From the NCBI RefSeq assembly GCF_029017505.1, contig NZ_JAQGEI010000001.1:124001-188000 (forward strand): a stretch of 64,000 bases of DNA. Direction: 5' to 3'. This DNA is from Sedimenticola hydrogenitrophicus. GTDB taxonomy: Bacteria > Pseudomonadota > Gammaproteobacteria > Chromatiales > Chromatiaceae. The notes under the pieces are model-generated. The model was not told the DNA's origin. It did not search any database and worked only from the letters and a program-made list of their open reading frames with translations. This document shows positions 18,512-29,536 of this stretch, piece by piece. The translations under genes and the position numbers were made by a program. Numbering within the stretch: position 1 is the first letter of the stretch; the number at the start of each line of letters is the position of its first letter.

Positions 18512-21459
18512 GACGTTTTGGGGTCCATGTGTTGGGGCAGCTGGATGATGACCCGGGTGCCGATCCCCGGCGCCGAGTCGATCTCTATTGTGCCATTATG
18601 TTCATCGATGATCTTGCTCACCATGGGCAGACCCAGTCCGGTACCCTTGCCGGCGTCCTTGGTGGTGAAGAAGGGTTCGAAGATCTCCCCCTGCACCTCC
18701 TCCGGTATCCCTTCCCCCTGATCCATCACCTCGATCTGCAACTGGGTGGCGGAGGCGAAGGCGAAGATCTCCACCCGGTCGCCGGGTTTCGAGGCGTCAC
18801 AGGCGTTGGTCAGCAGGTTGACCATCACCTGGGCCAGCCGCTGGCGATCTCCCTTCATGCTCAGGCCCTCGGGACAGCCGTTGCTGAAGGCCACGTGTTT
18901 GCCGGCGCGGGTCAGGCCCACCAGCTGGATCGCCTCCGCCATGATCTCCTTCAGATTGAAGGTCTCGAAACTGAGGCCGATGCGCCCGCTGCGGCTGTAG
19001 TTCATCAGCGAGTGGACGATGCTGCTGATGCGGCGGGTCTGCTGCAGGATCGCCTCGATACTCTCCTGGGTGGTCTGTTCGTCGCGCTCCTCCAGCAGGT
19101 TCTGGGCCAGCGAGGCGATCCCGGAGACCGGGTTGCCGATCTCGTGGGCGACACCGGCCGCCAGCTTGCCGATGGAGGCGAGCCGGTCGCTGTGCGCCAG
19201 CTCCGCCTCCAGGGTCTCCAGGTCGGTCAGATCCTCCAGCAACAGCACCAGACCGCTGCGCGGGCCGGTCTGATAGCGTGGCAGATCGGGATCGAGAATG
19301 GCCGCCTTGTGCAGGTTGAACCAGTGCGGGCGGTTGTTGATCGGCACCTCCATGTGGTGAATATGCTCATCCTGGGCCAGGGCGAAACCGGCCAGCAGCT
19401 CTCCCCAGGGCTGGGTGAGGGTGGAGAGCTTGCGCCCGGTGGCCTCGTTACTGGGTACCCCGCTCATCACCTCCAGGGCCAGGTTCCAGGTGATCACGGT
19501 GTGCTCCGGATCGACCGCGCAGACCCCCAGGGGCAGGTCGAGCAGGATCTGCCGGTGGTAGCGGCGCAGGGCGTCCAGGTCGGCGGTCAGGCCCTTCAGT
19601 TTGCTGCGGGACTGCTCCATCCGCTCCTCCATGTGACGGATCGAGTCGGCCAGCGCGGTCTTGGCGTCGGCGTCGACCTTGAGCTGCTGATTGATGATCA
19701 TGTGGGCCATGGCCGGCCCCACCAGGCCCGAGAGGTTGCGCTCGATCCGCTGGCGTAGCCGTTTCAGCTCGCGCGGACGGGTTTCGCCGCGATCCAGCTG
19801 CAGATCCTCCAGCGCCTGGTTGACCTCCATCTCCGCGGCTTCCTGTCCCAGCATCACCGCCAGGCCCTCGGCAAACTGGGTGGGCGAGGCAGCGGTCAGG
19901 GTGCCGGCCAGCGGGGTCATCGGCGCCACCTCGCTGCGACAGGCGAATGCGGTCTCCTCCTCCTCGGGTGACTGGCGGGTCAACAGGGAGACGATCACGA
20001 ACAGCAGGCCGTTGCAGGCGAGGGACCAGAAGGTGGAGAACTCCCACTGATCCAGCCCGGCGAGATCGCGCATGGCGGGCACGTCGATGCCGGTGCCGAT
20101 AAAGCCCGATTTTTCCAGCAGCGGCAGCAGCAGGGTGACGATCCAGATGGCGATGCCACCGAGCAGCCCGACGATAAACCCCTCGCGGGTGGCGCGGCGC
20201 CAGTAGAGCAGGCCGATGATGCCGGGCAGGAACTGGGCGACCGCGACGAACGAGATCAGCCCCAGCTGCACCAGCCCCTGATTGTGTTCCAGCACCTCGT
20301 AGAAGATGTAACCGGCGAAGATGATCAGCCCGATCAGCAGGCGCCGGCCCCACAGCAGCCAGCGATAGATATCCACCTTGGGGTCCGGGTAACTGGCCGG
20401 CAGCAGCAGATGGTTCAGGCACATGGAGGAGAGCGCCAGGGTGCAGACGATCACCATGGCGCTGGCGGCCGAGACGCCGCCGATAAAGGCCAGGATCGGC
20501 AGCCAGGTCGGGCCCTTGCTCAGGGTGATGCCGAGCACATAATAGTCGGCATCCATCTCCAGCTGCAGATACTCGCCCGCCCACAGGATCGGCGGGATGG
20601 AGAGATTGAGCAGCAGCAGGAACAGCGGGAACGCCCAGCTCGCCGTCGCCAGGGAGCGCATCGACAGGTTTTCGGTGAAGGTCATGTGGAACTGCCGCGG
20701 CAGCAGGAAGGCGGCGCAGAAGGAGAGGAACAGCAGGGTGGTCCAGGGGCCCTCGCGCACCGGCTCGTAGAGATTGCGCAGCGCCTCGGGGTGCTCGGTG
20801 AGGTACTGGTTGAGTGATTCCGGGCCGGAGAATACGCCGAAGATGGCGAAAAATCCCACTATCAGCAGGGCGATGATCTTGACCAGGGACTCGAAGGCGA
20901 TGGCGGCCACCAGGCCGCGGTGTTTCTCCCGGGGGGAGATGTGGCGGGCGCCGAACAGGATCGAGAACAGGGTCAGCATGCCGCAGAAGCCCAACGCCAG
21001 CAGCTGCGGGATCTCGTCATGGGTCAGCACCTGGATGGAGGTGGTGACGGCGCGGATCTGCAGGGCGATGTAGGGCAGCGAGCCGAGCAGCATGAACAGG
21101 GTCACCAGGACGCCACCCAGCTGGCTGCGGTAACGGAAGGCGAGCAGATCGGCCAGCGAGGTGAGCTGGTAGTCCCGGGTCAGCCGCAACAGCGGCTGCA
21201 GCAGCACCGGACTGAGGATGAAGGCGATGGTGATACCCAGGTAGACGGTGAGGAACTGATAGCCCTCGCTCTGGGCAAAGCCAACGCTGCCGTAGTAGGT
21301 CCAGGAGGTGGCGTAGACCCCGAGCGAGAGGACATAGACCGGTGCATTGTCGGTCCAGCGGTCGGGCACCAGCCCGCTGTCGGTTACATAGGCGACGAAG
21401 AAGAGCAGCAGCAGGTAGAACAGACTGGCCCCGAACAGGATCTCCAGATCATAGGTCAT
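18508..21459 (-). CDS. sensor histidine kinase fused to a sodium:solute symporter domain (CrbS-like)
   Basis: This 983-aa protein has an N-terminal SSS-transporter domain of about 13 helices (residues 1-510). A linker, a coiled segment (about 615-655) and a PAS-like domain (about 655-770) follow. The kinase core has phospho-acceptor H772 in [11 protein letters not shown], the N box [13 protein letters not shown], and ATP-lid motifs DQGEGIP and [10 protein letters not shown]. CrbS/MxtR-type kinases of this layout control acetate metabolism (acs, actP). The ATG at 21459 is used because the longer ORF start adds residues that do not fit a membrane N-terminus. It overlaps the upstream 66-aa gene by 11 bases and the regulator by 4. 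Confidence 0.93.
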
Positions 21460-21649
21460 GGTGTGGGTATCGGCGGCGCAACCAGGCGCCCAGCAGGATG
21501 ACAAACAGCCACAGCGCGTAGGGCATCAGCCAATGGGCGTGGTCGGCGGCCCACCAGATTGTCAGGGGTGAAGCGAAAAGAAACAGGGCGAAAAGCGCCA
21601 GTAACAGTGCACTCTCTCTCAGCCTGATCGGGTCCGGGTGCTTTTGCAT
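21449..21649 (-). CDS. small membrane protein preceding the sensor kinase
   Basis: This 66-aa protein has a short basic N-terminus, two membrane helices (about 13-32 and 42-58) and an RRRYPHHDL tail. It overlaps the sensor-kinase start by 11 bases, so translation is likely coupled. Small two-helix proteins often sit next to SSS-type permeases; here one is paired with the SSS-fused kinase. No clear ribosome-binding site precedes its ATG. No family recognised. Confidence 0.65.
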   Translation of the reverse strand: MQKHPDPIRLRESALLLALFALFLFASPLTIWWAADHAHWLMPYALWLFVILLGAWLRRRYPHHDL

Positions 21650-21666
21650 TTGCCAAGGTTACCAGC

Positions 21667-21683
21667 TGTTACTAATAGTAACA
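21667..21683. promoter_or_regulatory. perfect palindrome TGTTACTAATAGTAACA upstream of the sensor-kinase operon
   Basis: Seven-base arms surround a 3-base spacer, 18-34 bases upstream of the 66-aa gene start. It shares the TGTTAC/GTAACA core with the sites upstream of actP, suggesting binding of the same regulator (autoregulation). Confidence 0.5.
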
Positions 21684-21689
21684 ACTTGG

Positions 21690-22226
21690 CCGGAGGAGCG
21701 TTGGACCGGGTCGCTGGTTCGAGGAAGGCCCGCCATGGAGCGCTCCGTGGGCGCCTTGGGGGCGGGGCGGTTCCCCTACGGAGCTTGGTGTCGGTGAATA
21801 CAGATCGTATGCTCGGGAGAAGGCTTTGTCCGTGACGATGGGCGGTTCGGCCGACCGGTTGCTGCACCCCCATTCGGGTGAGGTGCGCGGGACCGGGATG
21901 GGGTAGGATATAACTATCCCGCGGGCTCCGATGAACAGCCTGTCAGCCCTGAATGTCCCCGAGGACGCTTCGCTTCCGGGGGAACCGAAACAGATTTTAC
22001 GGGTAGTGAGGGCCTGTCAATAAATAACTACGACGTCTTGCTGGTCTTTTCGTCCGCCTTCGGCGTTACGGCAAGACTTACATAGAACGACTATGCGCGC
22101 CTTGCCGTGCCTTGAAGGCAAACGAAAATCCGGCGCAATACGTAGCAGTTATTTCTTTCCAGGTCCTACAAAGAATTACTTATACCAGAATCACTCGATT
22201 CTTGGCTTGTTATATGGAGGCATCCC
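21690..22226. other. gene-poor interval
   Basis: This interval of about 540 bp lies between the sensor-kinase operon and the hemerythrin gene. No coding region of credible composition, tRNA or recognised riboswitch is seen. It holds a short stem (TCCCCGAGG...CCGGGGGA near 21956-21983) and the palindromic element at 22009-22167. The hemerythrin promoter must lie in the A/T-richer last 60 bases. Confidence 0.6.
22009..22167. mobile_element. palindromic MITE-like element
   Basis: Left end AGGGCCTGTCAATAAATAAC and right end, read inverted, AGGACCTGGAAAGAAATAAC are matching terminal repeats. Internal arms GTCTTGC...CTTTTCGT and ACGAAAA...GCAAGGC continue the pairing. It is about 159 bp without an ORF. 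It differs in sequence from the 165-bp element but has the same architecture. Confidence 0.65.
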
Positions 22227-22796
22227 ATGCATTATCTACTGGAAAAACTACAGAAAGATCATAGGAATTTGGAGAAGATTCTTGATCTGTTGACGTCTCA
22301 GCTCGATCATTTTCTAGCGGGTCGCGAGTCGGATTTCGACCTTAAGATCGAACTGCTGGAATACATGGAGGCCTACGCCGACCAGGGACATCATCCATTG
22401 GAGAATGTGATGTTCAGCGCGGCCAAACCCCGGGTGGCGGATCGGGCGGATCTGATGGATCGCCTGATGCAACAGCATCAGGAGCTGGCGCAGCTGACCC
22501 GAACCTTCCGCAACTCCTTGGAGAACATCTACCAGGGCGGGGTGATGCCGCGGGACGAGCTGGAGGTGCAGGGGCGTGAATTTATTGCCCTGCAACGTCA
22601 GCACATCGATCTTGAGGAGCAGGAGGCATTCCCGCTGCTGGATGAAATGCTGGAGGAGCAGGATTGGGCCGGGATCATTGATCAGTCACCCAGTCACGCC
22701 GACCCGGTGTTCGACAAGCCCGACAAGATTCGCTTTCAGACCCTGTTTGATTACCTGAGCAGAGCCGGAAAGCAAGGGGCATCACCCGTCGCGTAG
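22227..22796 (+). CDS. hemerythrin HHE-domain protein
   Basis: This 189-aa all-helical protein has the iron-ligand pattern of bacterial hemerythrins: H11 in QKDHRNLEKIL, HHPLENVMF near residue 55, MQQHQELA near 87, and QRQHIDLEEQEAFP near 123. Such proteins bind O2, NO or protect against oxidants through a di-iron site. The start at 22227 has a GGAGG box upstream at proper spacing. The C-terminal 50 residues are an extension outside the core. It lies just upstream of sqr in the same direction, which may reflect a role near the quinone pool or oxygen handling; that is inference. Confidence 0.85.
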   Translation: MHYLLEKLQKDHRNLEKILDLLTSQLDHFLAGRESDFDLKIELLEYMEAYADQGHHPLENVMFSAAKPRVADRADLMDRLMQQHQELAQLTRTFRNSLENIYQGGVMPRDELEVQGREFIALQRQHIDLEEQEAFPLLDEMLEEQDWAGIIDQSPSHADPVFDKPDKIRFQTLFDYLSRAGKQGASPVA

Positions 22797-22875
22797 GGGA
22801 ACCTTGCGCGGTACGGGTCACGGCATCGCGGGATGTCAGGATGACTATTTATTATTAGAGAAGGGCTTGCCACCG

Positions 22876-24269
<1,394 letters not shown>

Positions 24270-24285
24270 CGGCTGCCGCCGACAG

Positions 24286-24317
24286 AAAAAGCCCGGCCAA
24301 TCGCCGGACTTTTTTTG
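24286..24317 (+). terminator. intrinsic terminator of sqr
   Basis: AAAAAGCCCGGC, a CAATC loop and GCCGGACTTTTTTT form a stem with a T-run 16 bases after the sqr stop. Confidence 0.9.
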
Positions 24318-24329
24318 TCCAGGATGGAC

Positions 24330-24494
24330 TTAGGGCTCGCGCAAAAATAAGTTTCGGTATTCGGTCGCAACTGGACCCCGCTGGCGGCGTTACGCTTTTT
24401 GGCAAGGGAACAGCCATTGCCTGCAAAGCGTGCCTTGCCAGCGTGGCCCAGTTACGTCCTCTGTACTACGAAATTATTCTTGCGCGAGTCCTTA
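24330..24494 (-). mobile_element. 165-bp palindromic MITE-like element, copy 2
   Basis: This is the inverted copy of the element at 4843-5007, of the same length and colinear throughout with scattered substitutions. Terminal repeats read TTAGGGCTCGCGCAAAAATA and TAAGGACTCGCGCAAGAATA. No coding capacity. Confidence 0.85.
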
Positions 24495-24524
24495 TGCCGC
24501 GGAGGCCACCCTGTTTCAAGACAA

Positions 24525-24606
24525 CCCGTAGAGGCAACCTCCCGTGGTTGCCCTTGGGGCGGTCTGGTGCTCGATCCGGGCAGGCACGGGGGCCTGCCCC
24601 TGCATC
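24525..24606. repeat. degenerate single copy of the 102/104-bp hairpin repeat
   Basis: GAGGCAACCTCCCGTGGTTGCCC and GGGCAGGCACGGGGGCCTGCCC-type stems occur in the same order as in the tandem arrays at 1424 and 3390, but diverged. It lies directly 3' of the chemoreceptor gene. Confidence 0.65.
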
Positions 24607-24613
24607 CGGCTGA

Positions 24614-25792
24614 TCAGTGCCGGAATTGCTCCAGCATCTGCCGCAGTTCGCGGGCCTGATGACTCAGGTTGTTGCTGGATTCGGCCACCATGAGGGCGCC
24701 CTGCGAGGTGTCCTGCGCGGTTTCGCCGATACGTCCCATGTGCTCTTTTACCGTACCGATGAGGGCGGTCTGGGACGAGGTGGCGGTGGAGAGGCCGTTG
24801 CTGATCAGGGTGACCGATGAGATGGCGCCGGCAATCTCCGCCAACAGCTCTGCCGCCCGTTCGAAATGCTCCTCGGTCTGCATCGCCCGACTGCGGGCGT
24901 TGTCCATCATATCCACCGCAGAGCGGGAGCCCGACTGCAGGTGGCCGATGATCTTTTCAATCTCCTCGGTCGACTCCTGGGTGCGGGTGGCCAGGGTCCG
25001 CACCTCATCGGCCACCACGGCGAAGCCGCGGCCCTGTTCACCGGCGCGGGCCGCCTCGATGGCGGCGTTCAGCGCCAGCAGATTGGTCTGCTCGGCGATG
25101 TTGCGGATGACGTCCATCACCATGCCGATACTGGCGCTCTTCTCGTCCAGCTGGCTGATCACATCGCCGGCTTTGTTCATGTAGGTAATCAGGGCCGAAA
25201 TCGAGCCTATCGCCTCGGTGGCGATCAGGGTCCCCTCGCGGGCAAACTGATCCGCCTGGCCGGAGGCGCCGGCCACTTCAACGGCCATGTCGGATACCTG
25301 GTGGATGCTGCCGCTGATCTCGTCGATGGCCTGGACCGCCTGTTGACTTTCCACCTGTTGCCGCGCGGCCTTGTCGCTCTCCCGGTCGGCGATCTCCGCC
25401 AGTTGCTGAATATTCTCGTCCAGGGTGTGGGTGGAGCCGCCGATCCGCCCGATCATGTTGCGCAGGTTGGTCGACATCTGATTGAAGCTGTCGATGATCT
25501 CACCGATCAGATCATGGCTCACCAGGGTGCAGTGCTGGCTGATGTCGTTGTTGCTGATCGCCTGCGCCACCTCGGATATGCGTTTCAGGCGGCGTAGCAG
25601 CACCTGTTTGCAGACCCAGTAGTTGGCGATGCCGATGCTCAGGCCGGCAATAATGCAACCGATATTGAACCAGAGTTGCATGCCGGGTTTCCATTCCACG
25701 AAAAACCGCGCATACAGGGGAAACAGCAGCCCCATGGACAGACCAAGCCCTATATAAGCGATGAAGAGCGTACGCAGAATGCTAGGCTTCAT
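24614..25792 (-). CDS. methyl-accepting chemotaxis protein with almost no periplasmic domain
   Basis: This 392-aa receptor has TM1 at about 8-28, only some ten residues outside the membrane, and TM2 at about 39-60. A HAMP-like linker follows, then a signalling domain with the conserved hairpin tip [34 protein letters not shown]. With no ligand-binding domain it probably senses an internal or membrane-energy signal, as in other short receptors. No pentapeptide tether for CheR is evident at the C-terminus (LEQFRH). It is monocistronic, transcribed towards sqr. Confidence 0.9.
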   Translation of the reverse strand: MKPSILRTLFIAYIGLGLSMGLLFPLYARFFVEWKPGMQLWFNIGCIIAGLSIGIANYWVCKQVLLRRLKRISEVAQAISNNDISQHCTLVSHDLIGEIIDSFNQMSTNLRNMIGRIGGSTHTLDENIQQLAEIADRESDKAARQQVESQQAVQAIDEISGSIHQVSDMAVEVAGASGQADQFAREGTLIATEAIGSISALITYMNKAGDVISQLDEKSASIGMVMDVIRNIAEQTNLLALNAAIEAARAGEQGRGFAVVADEVRTLATRTQESTEEIEKIIGHLQSGSRSAVDMMDNARSRAMQTEEHFERAAELLAEIAGAISSVTLISNGLSTATSSQTALIGTVKEHMGRIGETAQDTSQGALMVAESSNNLSHQARELRQMLEQFRH

Positions 25793-25916
25793 GACGGTTC
25801 CCTGATTTTTATTGGTTAACGGATAGCGGCTAACTGCAGATGACCTTTAGTATTTTTCCATAAGTTATGCTGATGATCCGGATAAGCCCGGCTAGCGGTA
25901 CTCCGTCAGGGTCGGG

Positions 25917-26936
25917 CTAGCGGTTACGCCAGTGATGGTGCCGGACAAGCTCGGCCAGGAAGTCGATGTGGGCCGCGCGGTCATTCAGTGCCGGGATATA
26001 GTGATACTCCTCGCCGCCGGCCGACAGGAAGTACTCACGATTCTCCGCGCCGATCTCCTCCAGGGTCTCCAGGCAGTCGGCGGGAAAACCGGGACAGAGC
26101 ACATGGACCCGTTTAATCCCGTTCGCGCCCCACTGTTTCAGGGTTTCATCGGTATAGGGTCGCAGCCACGCCTGCCGGCCGACCCGCGACTGGAAGGTGA
26201 TGGCCCACTGGTCCGGTGACAGCGCCAGGGCGGCGGCCAGCCGCTCCGCAGTGGCACGGCACTCCGCGGCGTAGGGATCACCCTGGTCGGCATAGGATTG
26301 GGGTATGCCGTGAAACGAGAGCAACAGCCGCTCACACGCCCCATGGGTCCGGGCGAACTCCGTTACGCTCTCCGCCAGGGCGCCGATATAGCCGGGCGCG
26401 TCGTGGTAGTGGTTGATGAAGCGAAGCTCGGGGAGCCAGCGCCAGCCCCGCAGCACCCGACCGATCTCGTCAAAGGTGGAGGCGGTGGTGGTGGCGGAGT
26501 ATTGCGGATAGAGCGGCAGCACCAGGATGCGCCGCGCATTGGCCCGGCGCAGGGTCTCCAGCCCCTCGGCAATGGACGGTGAACCGTAGCGCATCGCCAG
26601 TACCACCTTGGTCGGACCGTCGAGGCGTTGATCGAGGGTCTGCTGCAGCGCGTCGGCGATCGCCCGGGAGAGGGTGAGCAGGGGGGAACCCCGGTCGGTC
26701 CAGACCTTGCGGTAGGCCGCGGCCGAGCGTTTCGGGCGGATGCGCAGGATGACGCCGTGCAATACCAGCCACCAGAGCAGGCGCGGGACCTCCACCACCC
26801 GGGGGTCGCTGAGGAACTCCTGCAGATAGCTTCTGACGTCGGCCACCGCGGGTGAGTCGGGCGTGCCCAGGTTGGTGATCAGGATACCGGTGCAGGGGGG
26901 CGTGCTGTTATCGGGGACCGGTCCGTGAAATTTCAT
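25917..26936 (-). CDS. hemH: ferrochelatase
   Basis: This 339-aa enzyme inserts Fe2+ into protoporphyrin IX to give protoheme. Visible hallmarks are GILITNLGTPDSP at the start, YPQYSATTTASTFDEI, LLLSFHGIPQSY (catalytic histidine region), TFQSRVGRQAWLRPYT, and CPGFPADCLETLEEI with the acidic metal-site residues. The ATG at 26936 gives the usual family length; a longer ORF to 27188 adds an implausible N-terminus. It is divergent from xerD across a 175-bp gap. Confidence 0.95.
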   Translation of the reverse strand: MKFHGPVPDNSTPPCTGILITNLGTPDSPAVADVRSYLQEFLSDPRVVEVPRLLWWLVLHGVILRIRPKRSAAAYRKVWTDRGSPLLTLSRAIADALQQTLDQRLDGPTKVVLAMRYGSPSIAEGLETLRRANARRILVLPLYPQYSATTTASTFDEIGRVLRGWRWLPELRFINHYHDAPGYIGALAESVTEFARTHGACERLLLSFHGIPQSYADQGDPYAAECRATAERLAAALALSPDQWAITFQSRVGRQAWLRPYTDETLKQWGANGIKRVHVLCPGFPADCLETLEEIGAENREYFLSAGGEEYHYIPALNDRAAHIDFLAELVRHHHWRNR

Positions 26937-27111
26937 GCGCTGCTTTGGTGGCTGTTGAATTTGCGGCCTATGATCCCCTATTCGCCCGGTGAGGTGCAAT
27001 GCCTGGTGCGGCGGCCACCTGCCGCGCGGTGTATGATACGGGCACCGCCGATGACGACGGTTGTGTGAAAGTGGATTGGACAACGCTGGGGTGGATGCCG
27101 GGTGAGAGGTT

Positions 27112-28014
27112 ATGACAGAAGCGGCGGATGACGCGATCATCGAGCGGTTTGCCGATGCGCTGTGGATGGAGCGGGGACTCAGCCGCAATACCCTGGCCGC
27201 CTATCAGTCGGATCTGGCCAAGCTGGCCGAATGGCTGAACCGGCAGCGGGGCGCCACCCTGCTGGAGGCGCGCCGGGAGGATCTGCTGGAGTATCTGGCG
27301 GCCCGGGCGCGGGCCGGAACCAAGGCGCGCTCCTCGGCGCGCCTGCTCTCCTGTCTGCGCCAGTTCTATCAGCATGCCCTGCGCGAGGGCTGGGTCCGGG
27401 TGGACCCGTCGGCGCGGATCGATGCACCCCGGCTGGGCCGTCCCCTGCCCAAGTCACTCACCGAACAGGAGGTGGAGGCGCTGCTGGAGGCCCCGGAGAC
27501 GGAGGACCCGGAAGGGCTGCGGGACCGGGCCATGCTGGAACTGTTGTACGCCACCGGCCTGCGGGTGTCGGAACTGGTGGGACTGCGCTTTGCCCAGCTC
27601 GGTCTGAACCAGGGGCTGGTCCGGGTGATGGGCAAGGGGGGCAAGGAGCGCCTGGTGCCCCTCGGCGACGAGGCGATGGAGTGGCTGTCCCGTTTCATCC
27701 GCACGGCCCGTTACGAGCTGCTCGGCGAGCGGCTCAGCGATGACGTGTTCCCCACCCGGCGCGGCGCCGCCATGACCCGGCAGGCGTTCTGGTACCGGAT
27801 CAAGAAACACGCCGCGGCGGCCGGGATCCATAAACACCTCTCGCCCCACACCTTGCGCCACGCCTTCGCCACCCACTTGCTGAATCATGGGGCCGACCTG
27901 CGGGTGGTGCAGATGCTGCTGGGTCACAGCGATCTCTCCACCACCCAGATTTATACCCATGTAGCGCGGGAACGCCTGAAGAGCATGCACCAGCAGCATC
28001 ACCCGAGGGCCTGA
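27112..28014 (+). CDS. xerD: tyrosine recombinase XerD
   Basis: This 300-aa recombinase resolves chromosome dimers at dif together with XerC. Catalytic residues are R151 (GLRVSEL), K175 (MGKGGKER), H246 and R249 (SPHTLRH), H272 (LLGHSDLSTTQIY) and nucleophile Y281. The N-terminal SAM-like core-binding domain covers residues 1-100. XerD rather than XerC is inferred because a dsbC-like gene lies just downstream, as in the enterobacterial xerD-dsbC arrangement. The GAGAGG box before the ATG supports the start. Confidence 0.93.
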   Translation: MTEAADDAIIERFADALWMERGLSRNTLAAYQSDLAKLAEWLNRQRGATLLEARREDLLEYLAARARAGTKARSSARLLSCLRQFYQHALREGWVRVDPSARIDAPRLGRPLPKSLTEQEVEALLEAPETEDPEGLRDRAMLELLYATGLRVSELVGLRFAQLGLNQGLVRVMGKGGKERLVPLGDEAMEWLSRFIRTARYELLGERLSDDVFPTRRGAAMTRQAFWYRIKKHAAAAGIHKHLSPHTLRHAFATHLLNHGADLRVVQMLLGHSDLSTTQIYTHVARERLKSMHQQHHPRA

Positions 28015-28075
28015 GTATGGTAGCCTTTGGGGCCAGGACATTAGACCAGGACATTAGATAAGAGGAGTGAATCCC

Positions 28076-28558
28076 GTGCCGTCATTTGACATCGTCTCCG
28101 AGGTGGATATCCAGGAGGTCCGCAACGCCGTCGACCAGGCCAAACGCGAAGTGTCCACCCGCTTCGATTTCAAGGGTACCAAGTGCAGCTTCGAGCTGAA
28201 CGACACCGAGGTCACCCTGAAGGGCCAGCAGGAGTTTCAGCTGCAGCAGATGCTGGACATCCTGCGCCAGAAGATGGTCAAGCGGAAGGTGGATCTCGCC
28301 TGCATGGATATCAGGGACCCCGAGACCACACTCAATGCCGCCACCCAGACGGTGCTGATCAGGCAGGGCATCGAGGCCGACACGGCGCGCAAGATGGTGA
28401 AGTTGATCAAGGGCGCCAAACTCAAGGTGCAGGCGCAGATCCAGGGCGACCAGGTGCGGGTGACCGGCAAGAACCGGGACGACCTGCAGCAGGTGATCGC
28501 CCTGTTCAGGGAGGCCGAATTCGACCTGCCCCTCAAGTACATCAATTTCCGCGACTGA
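28076..28558 (+). CDS. yajQ: YajQ family nucleotide-binding protein
   Basis: This 160-aa protein starts MPSFDIVSEVD from GTG, eight bases after AGAGGAG, which gives the family's usual N-terminus. It contains the typical RFDFKGTKCSFEL, MVKRKVDLACMD, GKNRDDLQQVIALF and the C-terminal DLPLKYINFRD. Members bind nucleotides, in some species c-di-GMP, and act as transcriptional co-factors. It lies between xerD and the dsbC-like gene, with the stop two bases before the next start. Confidence 0.93.
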   Translation: MPSFDIVSEVDIQEVRNAVDQAKREVSTRFDFKGTKCSFELNDTEVTLKGQQEFQLQQMLDILRQKMVKRKVDLACMDIRDPETTLNAATQTVLIRQGIEADTARKMVKLIKGAKLKVQAQIQGDQVRVTGKNRDDLQQVIALFREAEFDLPLKYINFRD

Positions 28559-28559
28559 C

Positions 28560-29315
28560 ATGATCCGCCTCACGCGCCTGTTCCGCTGGTTGGTTCCGTG
28601 GTTGCTGTTGTCCGTCTCGAGCGCGCTGGGGGCCGCCCCGTCCGACGACCGGCAGATCGCCCGGGTACGCCAGAGCCTGGCCCTGCTGCTGCCGGATGTC
28701 CTTCCCGACAGTATCAGTCCCACACCGATACCCGGTCTTTTTGAAGTGGTGGTGGGGACGCGGCTGGTCTATGTGACCGGGGATGGCCGCTACCTGATCG
28801 AGGGTGAGATCACCGACCTGGAACAGCAAAAAAACCTCACCAACCCCCGCCTCAACGAAGTGACCGTGGCGGCCGTCGATGCGATCGGTGAACAGAACAT
28901 GCTGATCTTCGAACCCGCGGAGCCGGCCCGCTACAGTGTCACCGTGTTCACCGATATCGACAGCGCCTACAGCCGCAAGCTGCACCAGGAGATCGAGCAA
29001 TACACCCGCCGGGGGATCCGGGTGCGCTACCTGTTCTATCCCCGGGCCGGGCTGGAGAGCCGCTCCTTCGACAAGGCGGTGGCCGTCTGGTGCTCCCCGG
29101 ACCGGAGCCGGGCATTGCGCCAGGCGATGGCCGGTGAAGCGGTGGAGGCGGCGAGCTGTGCCCATCCGGTTGGCGACCATTGGCGGCTGGGCGGGCGTAT
29201 GGGTATCTCCGGCGCGCCGGTCATGGTGCTGGAAAACGGGGATATGCTGCCGGGTTATGTCTCGGCCGAGCGGCTGCACGAAATTCTGGGTAAAATGCAG
29301 CGCTTGAAGCCCTAG
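28560..29315 (+). CDS. dsbC: DsbC-like periplasmic protein with the CxxC replaced by SAYS
   Basis: This 251-aa protein has a signal peptide (to about residue 25, ALGA), an N-terminal dimerisation domain and a thioredoxin fold. The active-site segment reads VTVFTDID-SAYS-RKLHQEI: both catalytic cysteines (normally CxYC) are serines S135 and S138, encoded by AGC. The structural cysteine pair is kept (C178, C200), as is the cis-proline loop GAP (P220). A normal DsbC isomerises disulfides; this version cannot do thiol chemistry at that site and may act as a chaperone or compete for partners. It is coupled to yajQ and near xerD, the usual dsbC position. Confidence 0.85.
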   Translation: MIRLTRLFRWLVPWLLLSVSSALGAAPSDDRQIARVRQSLALLLPDVLPDSISPTPIPGLFEVVVGTRLVYVTGDGRYLIEGEITDLEQQKNLTNPRLNEVTVAAVDAIGEQNMLIFEPAEPARYSVTVFTDIDSAYSRKLHQEIEQYTRRGIRVRYLFYPRAGLESRSFDKAVAVWCSPDRSRALRQAMAGEAVEAASCAHPVGDHWRLGGRMGISGAPVMVLENGDMLPGYVSAERLHEILGKMQRLKP

Positions 29316-29536
29316 GATTGGTATGGCGGGTGGCAGGGTGTGACAACCGTGTTGGATCATTGGGGCCGGGTTATCCGGGTTGCGGAAATGTGCTGTCGTT
29401 TACAGATTCTTCCGCCAGAGTGGTCGAACATTCAGGGTGGACGGAAAGGCCGCCGATACCCCGGTCATGCAAGGCCATGGTCATGGAAAGACATCACAAC
29501 TCTACCGGCCAGCCGTGTCAGGATCAGCAATCAGAT
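29316..29536 (+). other. non-coding gap before the PP2C gene
   Basis: This interval of about 220 bp lies between the dsbC-like gene and the phosphatase. An ORF can be drawn through it in frame with the phosphatase, but its residues do not resemble protein. I see no strong promoter or terminator. Confidence 0.5.

Noticed and set aside
21690-22008. Riboswitch or structured RNA upstream of hemerythrin
   Set aside because: Only short isolated stems were seen and no known aptamer core.
29318-29536. N-terminal extension of the PP2C phosphatase
   Set aside because: The in-frame upstream residues do not look like protein and the PP2C fold starts right at the chosen ATG.
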